From contig NZ_CP033365.1 of the NCBI RefSeq assembly GCF_013170825.1, positions 7,272,817 to 7,336,816 of the forward strand: a stretch of 64,000 nucleotides of DNA, given 5' to 3'. Made by a program: the position numbers and the translations under genes. The stretch is from Mesorhizobium sp. NZP2298. Lineage in GTDB: Bacteria; Pseudomonadota; Alphaproteobacteria; Rhizobiales; Rhizobiaceae. Positions within the stretch are counted from its first letter, which is position 1; each line of letters begins with the position of its first letter. Of this stretch, positions 50,810-59,711 are shown piece after piece. A model generated the notes under the pieces. It searched no databases and was not told the DNA's origin. It saw nothing but the letters and a program-made list of their open reading frames with translations.

Positions 50810-52093
50810 TCACTTCTTGTTGCGTGAGAGCTTGCCGAGCAGACTGCCCAGGCCAACCTTCTTTTTTGTCCTGATCTCGCTGCGGCCGGTCAACACATGA
50901 GCAATCTCATTGATCATGGCCACAACCGGATTCTTGGCATCCATCTCGCCGAGCATGCGCCCATTGTTGGCTGCATTGCCAAAAAGCAACGGGTCAAAGC
51001 CGATGACCGACATCGGCGTCAGGCCGAGCGGCTCGGCGAAATCGGACGGCGAGATTTCCGGCCGCTTGGGGACGCCGGCCTGGTTGATGATGAGCTTCGG
51101 CGGCGGGTCGTTGGGACGAAGCCGCTTCAGCATGTCGACCAGGTTCTTGGTGTTGCGCAGATTGGCCAGTTCCGGCGTCGCCGTGATGACGATCTCGTCG
51201 GCCTTGACCAGCGTGTTCTTTGCCCAGCCCGTCCAGACATGGGGAACGTCCAGCACCAATAGCGGCACACTGCGCTGAGCGGTATCGACAAGCTGCGCGA
51301 AGGCATCGGGATCGAAGTCGTAGACGCGTTCCAGCGTCGAGGGCGCCGCGAGCAGCGACAGGTGCTCCGCGCACTGGGTCAGCAGCCGGTCGAGATAGAC
51401 TTCGTCGATGCGTTCGGGCGAAAACACCGCTTCGGCGATGCCCTGTGCCGGATCCTGGTCGAAATTGATATTGGCCGTGCCGAAGGCGAGGTCGAGGTCG
51501 GCAACGACGACCTCGGACTTGAACAAGGAGGACATTGCCCAGGCTACATTGTGGGCGATGGTGGAAGAGCCGACGCCGCCCTTGGCACCGACAAAGGCCA
51601 TCGAACGGCCGAGTGGCTCGGCCTCAGGGTCGACGAAAATCGACGACACGACACTGACGATGTCGGCCATCGACACCGGCGCGATGACATATTCGGAGAT
51701 GCCGGAGCGGATCAGCTCGCGATAGAGACCGACGTCGTTGTAATGGCCGATAACCACCACTTTCGAGGATGGATCGCAGTGTTCCGAGAGCTGGGCGAGC
51801 TGCTCCAGCAATTGCTTGGGTTCGCTGCGTGACTCCAGCAGGATCAGGTTCGGCGTCGGTGCCGACTGATAGAATTCGATGGCGGTGGGAACACCGCCCA
51901 TATGGACCTTGAGATGCGCCTTGGTCATGCGGCGATCCTCGCCGGCGCGCTCGACCGGATTGGCAACGCCCTCGGTCTCGCAGAATGCCTGGATCGAGAT
52001 GCGGGGGACCGGCCGCAAGGCCTGCATCGCGGCGATGTCCTGCGGTGAGGTGTCACCGCCGTCCACGGTGGCGTCATAGGCAAGGTTGCTCAT
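50810..52093 (-). CDS. cpaE: CpaE/TadZ, MinD-like localisation ATPase
   Basis: A 427-residue protein with an N-terminal receiver-like domain and a C-terminal ParA/MinD ATPase (G-A-K-G-G-V-G-S-S-T near residue 172). CpaE places the Tad machine at the pole. The start at 52093 has GGAAAGAG seven bases ahead; an ATG six bases upstream is rejected. The gene lies 56 bp after cpaD. Confidence 0.9.
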   Translation of the reverse strand: MSNLAYDATVDGGDTSPQDIAAMQALRPVPRISIQAFCETEGVANPVERAGEDRRMTKAHLKVHMGGVPTAIEFYQSAPTPNLILLESRSEPKQLLEQLAQLSEHCDPSSKVVVIGHYNDVGLYRELIRSGISEYVIAPVSMADIVSVVSSIFVDPEAEPLGRSMAFVGAKGGVGSSTIAHNVAWAMSSLFKSEVVVADLDLAFGTANINFDQDPAQGIAEAVFSPERIDEVYLDRLLTQCAEHLSLLAAPSTLERVYDFDPDAFAQLVDTAQRSVPLLVLDVPHVWTGWAKNTLVKADEIVITATPELANLRNTKNLVDMLKRLRPNDPPPKLIINQAGVPKRPEISPSDFAEPLGLTPMSVIGFDPLLFGNAANNGRMLGEMDAKNPVVAMINEIAHVLTGRSEIRTKKKVGLGSLLGKLSRNKK

Positions 52094-52149
52094 GGTCATG
52101 CTCTTTCCGTGGCCTGTTCTTTCCGTGTCTTCTCTTTCCCAAGGGCGGC

Positions 52150-52887
52150 TTAGTAGGTCACTTCCGAATTGCCGAGGAATTCATCCGAAATGCCCCTGTT
52201 GCGGTAGACATCGATCACCGCGCCACGATTTTCCGCGTCGATAGTGGTCTGCTTGCGCGGTCCGAGCAGGTCGGACGGGTTCGCAACCTGGGCGGCGAGA
52301 TTGTTCTGATAGGAGCAGCCAAAGTCGGCATAATGCTTGTTCTCCGACGTCTCCGCCAGATCGTCGGGCCAGCGTCCGCATTTGTCGGTCTGGGCTCTCA
52401 CCGCGATATAGGAGACGCGAACCGGGGCCGATGTCTCGCTCGATCCAGCCTGATAGGAAACCACGACGATCCGGTTGCGCTTGACGCCGCTGGCGACCGC
52501 CAGCCGGGCGAAATCGCGGCCGGCCGCCGACGCGGCGACCTGATTGGCTGATCCGCTGGGGATCTGGATCGTCAATGTCGGAGCGGCACTCTTGTCATAG
52601 CCGTCGAGGAAACCGAGCAGCGTGTCGCGCTGCGAACCGGTCATGCCACGGTCGCCGGCGCCGACAGGAAGATCGATCTTCTGGTTCTTCTCCGCGATCA
52701 CGATCGGATGGTTGGTGCGATAGTCGTCCGGAATGGCACCCACGGTGATGCTGTCGCGCTGGGCGCAACCGGCCAGCAAGGCCGTTGCCGCCGCCGCCAG
52801 GATCGAGAGCGCCCGCAGGCTGGCCCGTGAACGGCCGGTGCGCATCGTCGTGGCGATGCTCCTTGTGTTCAACGCTGACTGAGACAT
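52150..52887 (-). CDS. cpaD: CpaD, Tad pilus lipoprotein
   Basis: A 245-residue outer-membrane-associated lipoprotein with a signal ending L-L-A-G-C. The central domain (T-V-G-A-I-P-D-D-Y-R-T-N-H-P-I-V) is the family hallmark. It helps place the CpaC secretin. The start at 52887 has GGGGA seven bases ahead. It overlaps the end of cpaC only at an upstream, rejected GTG. Confidence 0.88.
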   Translation of the reverse strand: MSQSALNTRSIATTMRTGRSRASLRALSILAAAATALLAGCAQRDSITVGAIPDDYRTNHPIVIAEKNQKIDLPVGAGDRGMTGSQRDTLLGFLDGYDKSAAPTLTIQIPSGSANQVAASAAGRDFARLAVASGVKRNRIVVVSYQAGSSETSAPVRVSYIAVRAQTDKCGRWPDDLAETSENKHYADFGCSYQNNLAAQVANPSDLLGPRKQTTIDAENRGAVIDVYRNRGISDEFLGNSEVTY

Positions 52888-52901
52888 GTCCGCTTCCCCA
52901 T

Positions 52902-54419
52902 TCACTTGTAGATAAAGCCGACAACGCCGTGATACCGGCCGTTGGGCTTGTCGGTCTGCATGGTGCCGTAGACGCGATTGACCTTGCCAAGGAACATGCC
53001 GGCGCCGTCGCTCGGAGGGTTGAAATTGTCGTCCGGCTTGGCGAGATCGTTGCGGGCTACCGGCTTCGTCAGATAGGGCGTGATGATGATGACGAGCTCA
53101 CTTTCGTTGCGCACGAAGTCCCTGCTACGGAAGAGCGCCCCAAGCACGGGAATCTTCGTCAGTCCCGGCAAGCCGTTCACGGCCTGCCTGACATCGTCGC
53201 GAACCAGGCCGGCGATCATCATGGAGCCGCCCGAGGGCAGTTCGACTGTCGTATCGGCAAGGCGCTTGCGCAGCGACAGGATATTCGTGCCGGGGCTCGT
53301 CACGCCATTGGAAAGCGACACGGATCCTTCGGTCGTCGGCTCCGAAACCGAGGTTCTGACCTTCAGGCTGATACGGCCGGGAGACAGCACGACCGGCTGG
53401 AATTCCAGGCCGATGCCATACTCGATCTTTTCGATGTTATAGGTTGTCAGGCCAGTCTGGTTGTCGGTGGATACGTTCTGGGAGACGCCGGACACCATGT
53501 TGTATTCGCCACCGACCTTGAAGGTCGCCTTCTCGCCGGATACGGCGGTCAAGGTCGGCTCAGCCAGCGTCTTCATGACCCCGGACTCCTCCATGGCGTT
53601 GATATAGGCCATCAGTGCCGAGTTGCCGATGCTGAAGCCCGAATGCGACAGCTGCTTGCCCAATCCCGTGAAATTGTCGCTGATCGCACCGTAGCTGATG
53701 CCATTGCTGCCGCCATTGCCGATCATGTTGACGCCGAGCTGTTTCATCACGGACCGGCTGACTTCGGCGACGGTCACTTTCAGCGTGACCTGGTCGTCAC
53801 CGATGATCTGCAGGAGATTGACGATCTTCGAGACGCGTCGTTCCTGGTCGGGGTTGTTGATGTCGACACCGCTCTGGGCCGAGCCGCCGGCCGCGGTCTG
53901 CGAATACTGACCCGTCGTCGCTTCACCGCCCGAGACGAAGATCGTCGCCAGGTCGACCGCGCGCTTCGCATCCAGCGGCGTATCGACCGTTCCGGTCAAG
54001 ACGACGTTGTCGTTCAGCAGTTCCACCTTGACGGCCGAGGTCGGAAGGAAGCGCTTGATATAGCCTTCCAGGCCGGCAACGTCGCGTTCGACGGCCAGAT
54101 CCAGGCTGGCGATCTGTTCGCCGTTCGGACCGAAGACGAAGATGTTGGTCTCGCCGACCGACTTGCCGAACAGGTAGATCCGCCTTGCGGTGCGGGTCAC
54201 CGCATCGGCGACGCTCGGGTTGGCGACAAGAATGTCGTAGGCATCGCTCGGCAGGTCTATGACCACCGATTTGTTGAGGCCCAGCTTGACGCGCTGCGTG
54301 GCTGTCGTAGCCGTCACCTGCGTACTCTTGGCCTCGACAACGCCCTGCACATTCGTCCCGACGAGCAGCAGGCCGAATGCCGCGGCTGCGATTGCCGGCA
54401 GTTTACCGCTTAGCCTCAT
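52902..54419 (-). CDS. cpaC: CpaC/RcpA, outer-membrane secretin
   Basis: A 505-residue secretin with a Sec signal peptide, a pilus N-domain (residues 40-120), a BON-like region and the C-terminal secretin domain (residues about 230-450, including V-P-V-L-G-A-L-F-R). It forms the outer-membrane channel of the Tad pilus. The gene ends 14 bp before cpaD and overlaps cpaB by 4 bp. Confidence 0.92.
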   Translation of the reverse strand: MRLSGKLPAIAAAAFGLLLVGTNVQGVVEAKSTQVTATTATQRVKLGLNKSVVIDLPSDAYDILVANPSVADAVTRTARRIYLFGKSVGETNIFVFGPNGEQIASLDLAVERDVAGLEGYIKRFLPTSAVKVELLNDNVVLTGTVDTPLDAKRAVDLATIFVSGGEATTGQYSQTAAGGSAQSGVDINNPDQERRVSKIVNLLQIIGDDQVTLKVTVAEVSRSVMKQLGVNMIGNGGSNGISYGAISDNFTGLGKQLSHSGFSIGNSALMAYINAMEESGVMKTLAEPTLTAVSGEKATFKVGGEYNMVSGVSQNVSTDNQTGLTTYNIEKIEYGIGLEFQPVVLSPGRISLKVRTSVSEPTTEGSVSLSNGVTSPGTNILSLRKRLADTTVELPSGGSMMIAGLVRDDVRQAVNGLPGLTKIPVLGALFRSRDFVRNESELVIIITPYLTKPVARNDLAKPDDNFNPPSDGAGMFLGKVNRVYGTMQTDKPNGRYHGVVGFIYK

Positions 54420-55231
54420 TTCCTTGCCCCTACTTCGGAAACTTCACCCGACTTGATCAATCTCACCGTTCCCTTGCGGCCATTGCCGGAAACGAGATAG
54501 TCGGCCTCGTCCACATTCTTTTCCTGGGTGTCCGTGATCGCCCGCAGCGCCAGGGTCAGGCGATCGGCCATCTGCTGGGCAACAGTGATGATCTCCGCCT
54601 GTTTGGGCGTGAGCTCCAGCGTGGCGGTCTGGCCGACCCTGGTCTTCTTGCCCTCCTCGTCCTCCTGGATGGTCTGGTCGATTGCCAGGACGCGGATATT
54701 CTTGAGGATGGTTTCAGTGTTGAAACCGGTGCTGCCGCTGTTTGCATCCGCCCTTCGCGTCATGATGACGTCGACAAAATCGTTTGGAAGGATGAAGCCG
54801 CCTGCCGAAGTGTCGGCCGATATGGCGGTGGCGACCGCCCGCATCCCGGAAGGCAGGATGGACGACATGAAGCTCTGCCCCTCGCCGATCAGCTTGGAAC
54901 GCCGCACGGGCTCACCCGCGTACATCGGCACACGGGCGATCGATCCCTTCAACTTGTCCAGGGCGTCGGGAGCGGTTGCCTTGGTGATGAAATTCGCGTT
55001 GACGCCGTCGGCCGGCCAGGATTGCCAGGAGATGTTGTTCTGGAGCGCGTTGCCCATCGCGACATCGCCCGAGAGCACGAGCACGTCCTGCAGGGGTACG
55101 GCAGGAGCCTGGGGACCCGAGTCGACGACGATCTGGGGCGGCGGCGCGGCGACCATGTTCTTTGCGACATAGCCAGCGCCACCTGCCGCGGCCACCGCCA
55201 CGCTCAGAATAATCAGTCGGGATGCTGGCAT
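54416..55231 (-). CDS. cpaB: CpaB/RcpC, pilus assembly protein
   Basis: A 271-residue periplasmic protein with an N-terminal membrane helix (residues about 6-25), an SAF-type beta-clip domain around residues 45-110 and an RcpC domain. It supports CpaC. The start at 55231 has GCGAGGG nine bases ahead, and a longer reading is rejected. The 219-bp gap to cpaA holds the promoter. Confidence 0.9.
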   Translation of the reverse strand: MPASRLIILSVAVAAAGGAGYVAKNMVAAPPPQIVVDSGPQAPAVPLQDVLVLSGDVAMGNALQNNISWQSWPADGVNANFITKATAPDALDKLKGSIARVPMYAGEPVRRSKLIGEGQSFMSSILPSGMRAVATAISADTSAGGFILPNDFVDVIMTRRADANSGSTGFNTETILKNIRVLAIDQTIQEDEEGKKTRVGQTATLELTPKQAEIITVAQQMADRLTLALRAITDTQEKNVDEADYLVSGNGRKGTVRLIKSGEVSEVGARK

Positions 55232-55327
55232 CTGTCCGAACCCTCGCCCTTGGCAAACCACCTAGCCAAGCCGGACTTTGCAGCGGCAATCGTCAAAACA
55301 AGGTTAATGCAATGCTTACGATCGTGA

Positions 55328-55342
55328 TTAATTTAAGGTTTA
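55328..55342. promoter_or_regulatory. CtrA-like box upstream of cpaB
   Basis: TTAA-N7-TTTA (55328-55342) lies in an A/T-rich block about 100 bp before cpaB. It differs from the CtrA box by one base. Neighbouring TTAA half-sites make the assignment weak. Confidence 0.25.
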
Positions 55343-55450
55343 CATAAATTAGCTGGATCGCCTCGCCACGGATGCAAAAGAGGGTCATGGCCGCCGGCGC
55401 TCCAAAGCCGGTCGGGCAAGCCGATCAAGGTGACGGAATTCAGATCGCGT

Positions 55451-55969
55451 TCAGCTCGCCAGCCTTGCCAGCGCCCATACCATCAAGGGCGAATCCGGAT
55501 AGGTCAGCAGTCCGCCCAGGCCAAGCGCGATCCCATAGGGAACCCCGGTCGTGTCATCCGCGAAATGACGCAGGAATGGATTGCGACCGGTAATAACCGC
55601 CAGCGGCGATTTCCGATAGACGAGAATGGCAAGCGTCAGCAGGCCGCCGATAAATGTCGAGACGACCAGGTATTCGACAAGATGAACGTTCAACCCCATC
55701 CACACGGCCGTGGCGGCGAGCAGCTTGGCATCGCCTCCACCCATGCCACCCATTGCGAACAGGCCGAACGTCACGGCAAGGACCAGGGCGCCGGCGGCGA
55801 AATGCCAACCATAGGCCGCCCATTCCATACCCGTCAGTGGCGCAACCAGCGCAAAGACGGCGACAAGCAGCACCGACACGCGATTGGCAATCGTCATCGA
55901 CAGCATGTCGGAGATCGCGGCAAACAGCATGCAGAACGGAAAGACGACGAAGATCAGGGCCTCAAGCAT
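55451..55969 (-). CDS. cpaA: CpaA/TadV prepilin peptidase
   Basis: A 172-residue type IV prepilin peptidase (A24 family). Two catalytic aspartates are visible: D21 in AISDMLS and the second in G-M-G-G-G-D-A-K. About six membrane helices are predicted. It cleaves and processes the Flp pilin and the TadE-like pseudopilins. It is separated from the pilin gene by the terminator at 56091. Confidence 0.9.
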   Translation of the reverse strand: MLEALIFVVFPFCMLFAAISDMLSMTIANRVSVLLVAVFALVAPLTGMEWAAYGWHFAAGALVLAVTFGLFAMGGMGGGDAKLLAATAVWMGLNVHLVEYLVVSTFIGGLLTLAILVYRKSPLAVITGRNPFLRHFADDTTGVPYGIALGLGGLLTYPDSPLMVWALARLAS

Positions 55970-56090
55970 CGGCGCTCATGCCTATTGTCAGAATTCCAAG
56001 GGGCTCAATCTAGGCTCGTTCGATTAACGATTGATGAGGCCCGCAACGAAAAGATGGCTGGTATTGGCAGTGACATGGACGAACAAAATA

Positions 56091-56122
56091 AAACAGGGGC
56101 CGCCATGTGGCGGCCCCTGTTT
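56091..56122 (-). terminator. Terminator after the pilin gene
   Basis: Arms 56091-56104 and 56109-56122 are 14-bp perfect complements around ATGT. On the transcribed strand a T-rich run (TTTTATTTTG) follows. Strong rho-independent terminator that would end the pilin message and limit reading into cpaA. Confidence 0.9.
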
Positions 56123-56155
56123 GGAACGCTATCGGAGCGTTCAACAATAAGCAGA

Positions 56156-56338
56156 TCAGCTGCCGCTGCCAGCGCCGTTCAGGGTGCTTCCGATGGAAGT
56201 GAACTTGGCGTTGATCGCATTGCCGAGTGCGCCGGCGCCGGTGATGATGGCGAGCGCGATGAGAGCGGCGATCAGACCATACTCGATAGCGGTCGCGCCG
56301 GATTCGTCCTTCACGAAACGTGCAAAAAGATTAGACAT
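56156..56338 (-). CDS. Flp-type pilin (major pilus subunit)
   Basis: A 60-residue pilin precursor. The short leader ends before a G-A-T-A-I-E-Y motif, with the Glu-Tyr typical of Flp pilins, and a hydrophobic helix follows. CpaA would cleave after Gly. The start has AGGAG seven bases ahead. It is transcribed alone owing to the strong terminator. Confidence 0.93.
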   Translation of the reverse strand: MSNLFARFVKDESGATAIEYGLIAALIALAIITGAGALGNAINAKFTSIGSTLNGAGSGS

Positions 56339-56484
56339 TCGAGAGCTCCTACTCCACGTGTTACAGCACTTCCGTCAACTTCTGTGATGGTTGATCGGAT
56401 GCTGCCAATCTAGGGAGAAGCTCTTTCGATCGGCTTAATAAACAGCCTTACCGATTCCTTTCCCGGCTCGAACGGAGTGCTTGG

Positions 56485-56499
56485 TTAACTCCATGCTAA
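56485..56499. promoter_or_regulatory. CtrA-like box between the pilin gene and the divergent genes
   Basis: TTAA-N7-CTAA at 56485-56499 (read on the minus strand TTAG-N7-TTAA) is one mismatch from the CtrA box. It lies in the 356-bp gap that also holds the leader of the next gene. In Caulobacter pilA is CtrA-activated. Confidence 0.3.
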
Positions 56500-56694
56500 G
56501 CGCCGGCTAAAGTACCGTTCCCCAAGCCAACGCCGCAAAAGGCAAGGACTTGAGGAATCTTGCGACCCAGAGCGGATCGACCATGCGAGCAGCCGTACCG
56601 ATCGCCATATCCGGCGCCAGCAAGCCGACTTAACCGTTGGTTCACCAATCTCGTTCATGTTCCGTTGAACAGTTTGCTTGCTTGGAGCGCCTCG

Positions 56695-57117
56695 ATGGCC
56701 GTGCAGAGATCCTCAATCCTGATTGCCGTGCTTCTTGCCGCCACGGGCCTGATCACGCCAGCCAGAGCCGGCGCCGATATAGAAGTCACCATGAATCAGG
56801 CCAAGATCGTGAAACTGTCGCGCCCCGCCGACACGATCGTCGTCGGCAACCCGGCAATCGCCGATGCCTCCGTCCAGGACGCCTCGACGATCGTGCTCAC
56901 CGGCAAGGGTTTCGGTGTCACCAACCTCGTCGTTCTCGACCAGGACGGCAGCCCGATCGTCGACGCACAGGTTACCGTCGTGCGGCAGGCAGCCTCGTCG
57001 GTTCGCATCTACCGGCGTGCCGAGGTCCAGACCATGTCTTGCACACCCTATTGCGAGAGCTCCTACAAGAGCGAGGCCGAAAAATCCTCCGAAGCCGAAA
57101 TGAACGTCAGCAGATAG
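56695..57117 (+). CDS. Stand-alone pilus N-domain protein
   Basis: A 140-residue protein with a signal peptide (cleavage near PARAG) and one pilus N-domain like the first domain of CpaC (residues about 30-105), without secretin. It ends with a Cys-containing tail. The start at 56695 has GGAG seven bases ahead. It may cap or guide CpaC; that is inference. It is divergent from the pilin gene. Confidence 0.75.
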   Translation: MAVQRSSILIAVLLAATGLITPARAGADIEVTMNQAKIVKLSRPADTIVVGNPAIADASVQDASTIVLTGKGFGVTNLVVLDQDGSPIVDAQVTVVRQAASSVRIYRRAEVQTMSCTPYCESSYKSEAEKSSEAEMNVSR

Positions 57118-57256
57118 GCTGCACGGCCCTGGCGGCCGTCCAGGTTACCGGCCAGTTAAGACGCCCTCGCCGACTTTAACGATCATCCAAACCGGACTTC
57201 AATTGGTTTGCGTTAGTACACCTGCCAGGACCGTCCAGGGATGGCAGGAACAGGGC

Positions 57257-57847
57257 ATGCGCAACGGATTCGGCTCGACAGTTCGGCACAAGATGGAGCG
57301 CGCCAGGTCTTTCAGGCGCTTCGTTCGCGACCGGCGTGGCAGCACGGCGCTGGAATTCGCGCTGCTCGCATTGCCGTTCGCCCTCCTTGTGTTCGCCATC
57401 CTTGAAAGCTGCATCTCGTTTGCCGGCCAGGAGGTGATGGCCAACATCACCGACGATGTCGCGCGCCAGTTGCGCACGGGCCAGTTGAAGCCGGCCGATG
57501 TCGCGGGAACCAAATTGACGACCCTGATCTGCGGCAGATTGCAGATCATCGTCTCCACGGATTGTCCCGACCAGTTGCTCGTCGACCTCCGCCAATATTC
57601 GACTTTCGCCGACGCGGCCCTGGCGAGCTTCAAGATCGCTGGCGGCAAAGTCGTTCTGATGCAAGGCACCACCCAGCAGGATTTCGCGAACTCGCCAGGT
57701 CCGGCGGAATCGAGAAACATGCTGCGGGTCTTCTACGCATGGCCTGTGGTGACCGATCTGATGGCCAAGTCGATGGCCAATCTGAGCGGTGGCAGGACGC
57801 TGCATTTTGCGTCGATCACCTGGCAGAACGAACCGTTCGACAATTGA
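57257..57847 (+). CDS. TadE-like pseudopilin
   Basis: A 196-residue protein with the TadE N-terminal pattern: a basic stretch, then G-S-T-A-L-E-F and a hydrophobic helix. A prepilin-peptidase site before the helix is probable. Cysteines at the second half suggest a disulfide. The start at 57257 is one of several in-frame choices. It may start or tune pilus assembly. Confidence 0.78.
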   Translation: MRNGFGSTVRHKMERARSFRRFVRDRRGSTALEFALLALPFALLVFAILESCISFAGQEVMANITDDVARQLRTGQLKPADVAGTKLTTLICGRLQIIVSTDCPDQLLVDLRQYSTFADAALASFKIAGGKVVLMQGTTQQDFANSPGPAESRNMLRVFYAWPVVTDLMAKSMANLSGGRTLHFASITWQNEPFDN

Positions 57848-57881
57848 GTTCGAAGACGCCAACAAGAAAAAAGGCAATGCC

Positions 57882-58505
57882 ATGATGCGTGCGGGGGCAC
57901 ATCTGAGATTTGCGGGAGCCTGGGGAAAGCTGGTTCGATTCTCGTCCAATCGCAAGGGCGTGGCGGCGGTCGAATTCGCCCTTATCGTGCCTATCCTGCT
58001 GGTCATGTACTTCATGACCATGGAGGCTTCGCAGGCCATCGAGACCAGCAAGAAGGTCAGCCGCATCGGCAGCATGGTTGCCGACCTCGTCACGCAGCAG
58101 CCGACCATCGTCAAGGCGGATCTCGACGCCATCATGAAAATCGGCACCTCGACCATCCAGCCCTACAACCGCTCGACGCCGAACATCACCATCACCGCGA
58201 TACAGGTCACCACCGATACGCCGCCCCAGGTGAACGTGGTGTGGTCGCGCAAGGTGCTCAATGGCGTCAATAGCGTTGGCGCCACCGCAGGCACGGCCAC
58301 TACGGTTCCGGCAACGCTCAGGGTCGCCGGCACCTTCCTCATTCGTGTCGAGAGCAATCTGGCCTATACGCCGATTATCGGCTGGACGACGGACACCCAA
58401 CAAAAGCTTGGACTGACCAGATCCCTTACCACGACGATCCCGATGGGCGAGACCTACTACCTGCGCCCACGCAGGAGCCTGACGATCCCCTGCAGCGATT
58501 GCTGA
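57882..58505 (+). CDS. TadE/TadG-like pseudopilin
   Basis: A 207-residue TadE-type protein (G-V-A-A-V-E-F-A-L-I followed by a hydrophobic helix) with AAGG seven bases ahead of ATG at 57882. It lies 34 bp after the previous pseudopilin gene, so the two are probably co-expressed and processed by CpaA. A pair of cysteines (P-C-S-D-C) ends the protein. Confidence 0.78.
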   Translation: MMRAGAHLRFAGAWGKLVRFSSNRKGVAAVEFALIVPILLVMYFMTMEASQAIETSKKVSRIGSMVADLVTQQPTIVKADLDAIMKIGTSTIQPYNRSTPNITITAIQVTTDTPPQVNVVWSRKVLNGVNSVGATAGTATTVPATLRVAGTFLIRVESNLAYTPIIGWTTDTQQKLGLTRSLTTTIPMGETYYLRPRRSLTIPCSDC

Positions 58506-58511
58506 AGGTTT

Positions 58512-59435
58512 TTACCGCTGGCCACCATCGGCCGACACAAAGCGCACGATGGCTTGTGCCGTCGCATAGTCTTTCGGGGCCACGGTCAGAAAGCCGCCGG
58601 AGTGTTTCGATTCCAGGAGATCGTAGACATCCGGCGTCGTCGATTTGAGGTTGGTGAGGAAGACGGTCAGCCTGCGCTTGGCTTCCGGGTCGAGATCGCT
58701 GCGTACGGCATGGGGACCGTATCTCAGCAAGCCCGACGTCCACACGACCTGAAATGCCGACGGCGAAAGCCCGGCCTCTTCCAACCTTGCCTGCGTGCCG
58801 TCAGACAACAATGGCTGGCCGTCGGCCGTCGCCGTCACCCAGCCGAACAAAGCGTCAGCCTGGCCATCGAAGAGCATTTTTTCCGCCGCGGACGCTGAAT
58901 CGGCATGGAGCAGAAACGGTGAATCTTCGGTGATCTTGACGTGTTCGGCGGCCAATCCCGCCAGCGGCAAAAGCGAACCTCCGACGCTGTCCGGCGGCGG
59001 CATGGCGATCCGGTGCGTCTCCATCGCCGCCAGGTCGGGCAGTTTGCCGTCCCTGGTCAGCAGCACGGAGCGGATGCCGGCCGCGCCGTCGGAATCGACC
59101 GGAGCCACAAGCGGCTCGATGCATCCACAACGCTGCAGCGCCGTCGCGTAGGCCGTCGCCGAATAGATGGCATATTCGATCCGGGCATTGGCCTGAGCCT
59201 CGATCAGTGCCGCATAATCGCGCGCGACGACAAACTCCACCTTCATGCCAAGCGCATTGGTAAAGGATTGCGTCAGCAGCGCCAGGCCCGGGACGGTGTT
59301 GCCGGCGCCAGGCTCGGCGACGATACCGATGCGAAACGTGCCAATATCATCGCGCCAGTCGGCTCGCGCCGGACCACACCAAAGCGCCCCGTGCACGGCC
59401 ACAAGGGCAGCGCATGCCTTCCGCGCGGCATTCAT
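58512..59435 (-). CDS. PhnD-like ABC-transporter binding protein
   Basis: A 307-residue periplasmic binding protein with a signal peptide (cleavage near PARA-D) and the phosphonate-binding (PhnD) fold marked by R-I-G-I-V-A-E-P and Y-A-I-Y-S-A-T. No ABC permease or ATPase genes are near, so it may work as an orphan receptor. It converges with the pseudopilin genes, 6 bp apart. Confidence 0.75.
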   Translation of the reverse strand: MNAARKACAALVAVHGALWCGPARADWRDDIGTFRIGIVAEPGAGNTVPGLALLTQSFTNALGMKVEFVVARDYAALIEAQANARIEYAIYSATAYATALQRCGCIEPLVAPVDSDGAAGIRSVLLTRDGKLPDLAAMETHRIAMPPPDSVGGSLLPLAGLAAEHVKITEDSPFLLHADSASAAEKMLFDGQADALFGWVTATADGQPLLSDGTQARLEEAGLSPSAFQVVWTSGLLRYGPHAVRSDLDPEAKRRLTVFLTNLKSTTPDVYDLLESKHSGGFLTVAPKDYATAQAIVRFVSADGGQR

Positions 59436-59511
59436 GACAAGGCCGTCCTGCGTTTTCTTCGATCCATATCCATGCCCGCTGCGCGCGACACTTTACATCC
59501 TGGATTGTGCC

Positions 59512-59615
59512 TGTCGTTGCCCCAAAACCGCTGCGCACTTTTGGGCGACATGGACTCTTAGGTTTGCTTATGTCGTTGCCCCAAAACCGCTGCGCACTTT
59601 TGGGCGACATGGACT
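59512..59615. repeat. Two 45-bp direct repeats, each a hairpin
   Basis: Copies at 59512-59556 and 59571-59615 are identical in sequence as read, with a 59-bp period. Each contains CCCAAAA and TTTTGGG around an 11-base loop, followed by CGACATGGACT. They match a repeat frequent in rhizobial intergenic regions, as I recall. They lie before deoB in the 276-bp gap. Confidence 0.8.
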
Positions 59616-59711
59616 GGACTATCGCGCCAAGCCGTTGCCGTTTGGTTTCCGAATTGCCAATGCCGCCGTGGAACCCTATGTCTGGGCGTCCAAACTGGCG
59701 ATAATGACCCG

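Noticed and set aside
52785..54413. Plus-strand frame of 542 codons across cpaC and cpaD
   Set aside because: Antisense shadow with low-complexity composition; the minus strand carries secretin and CpaD domains.
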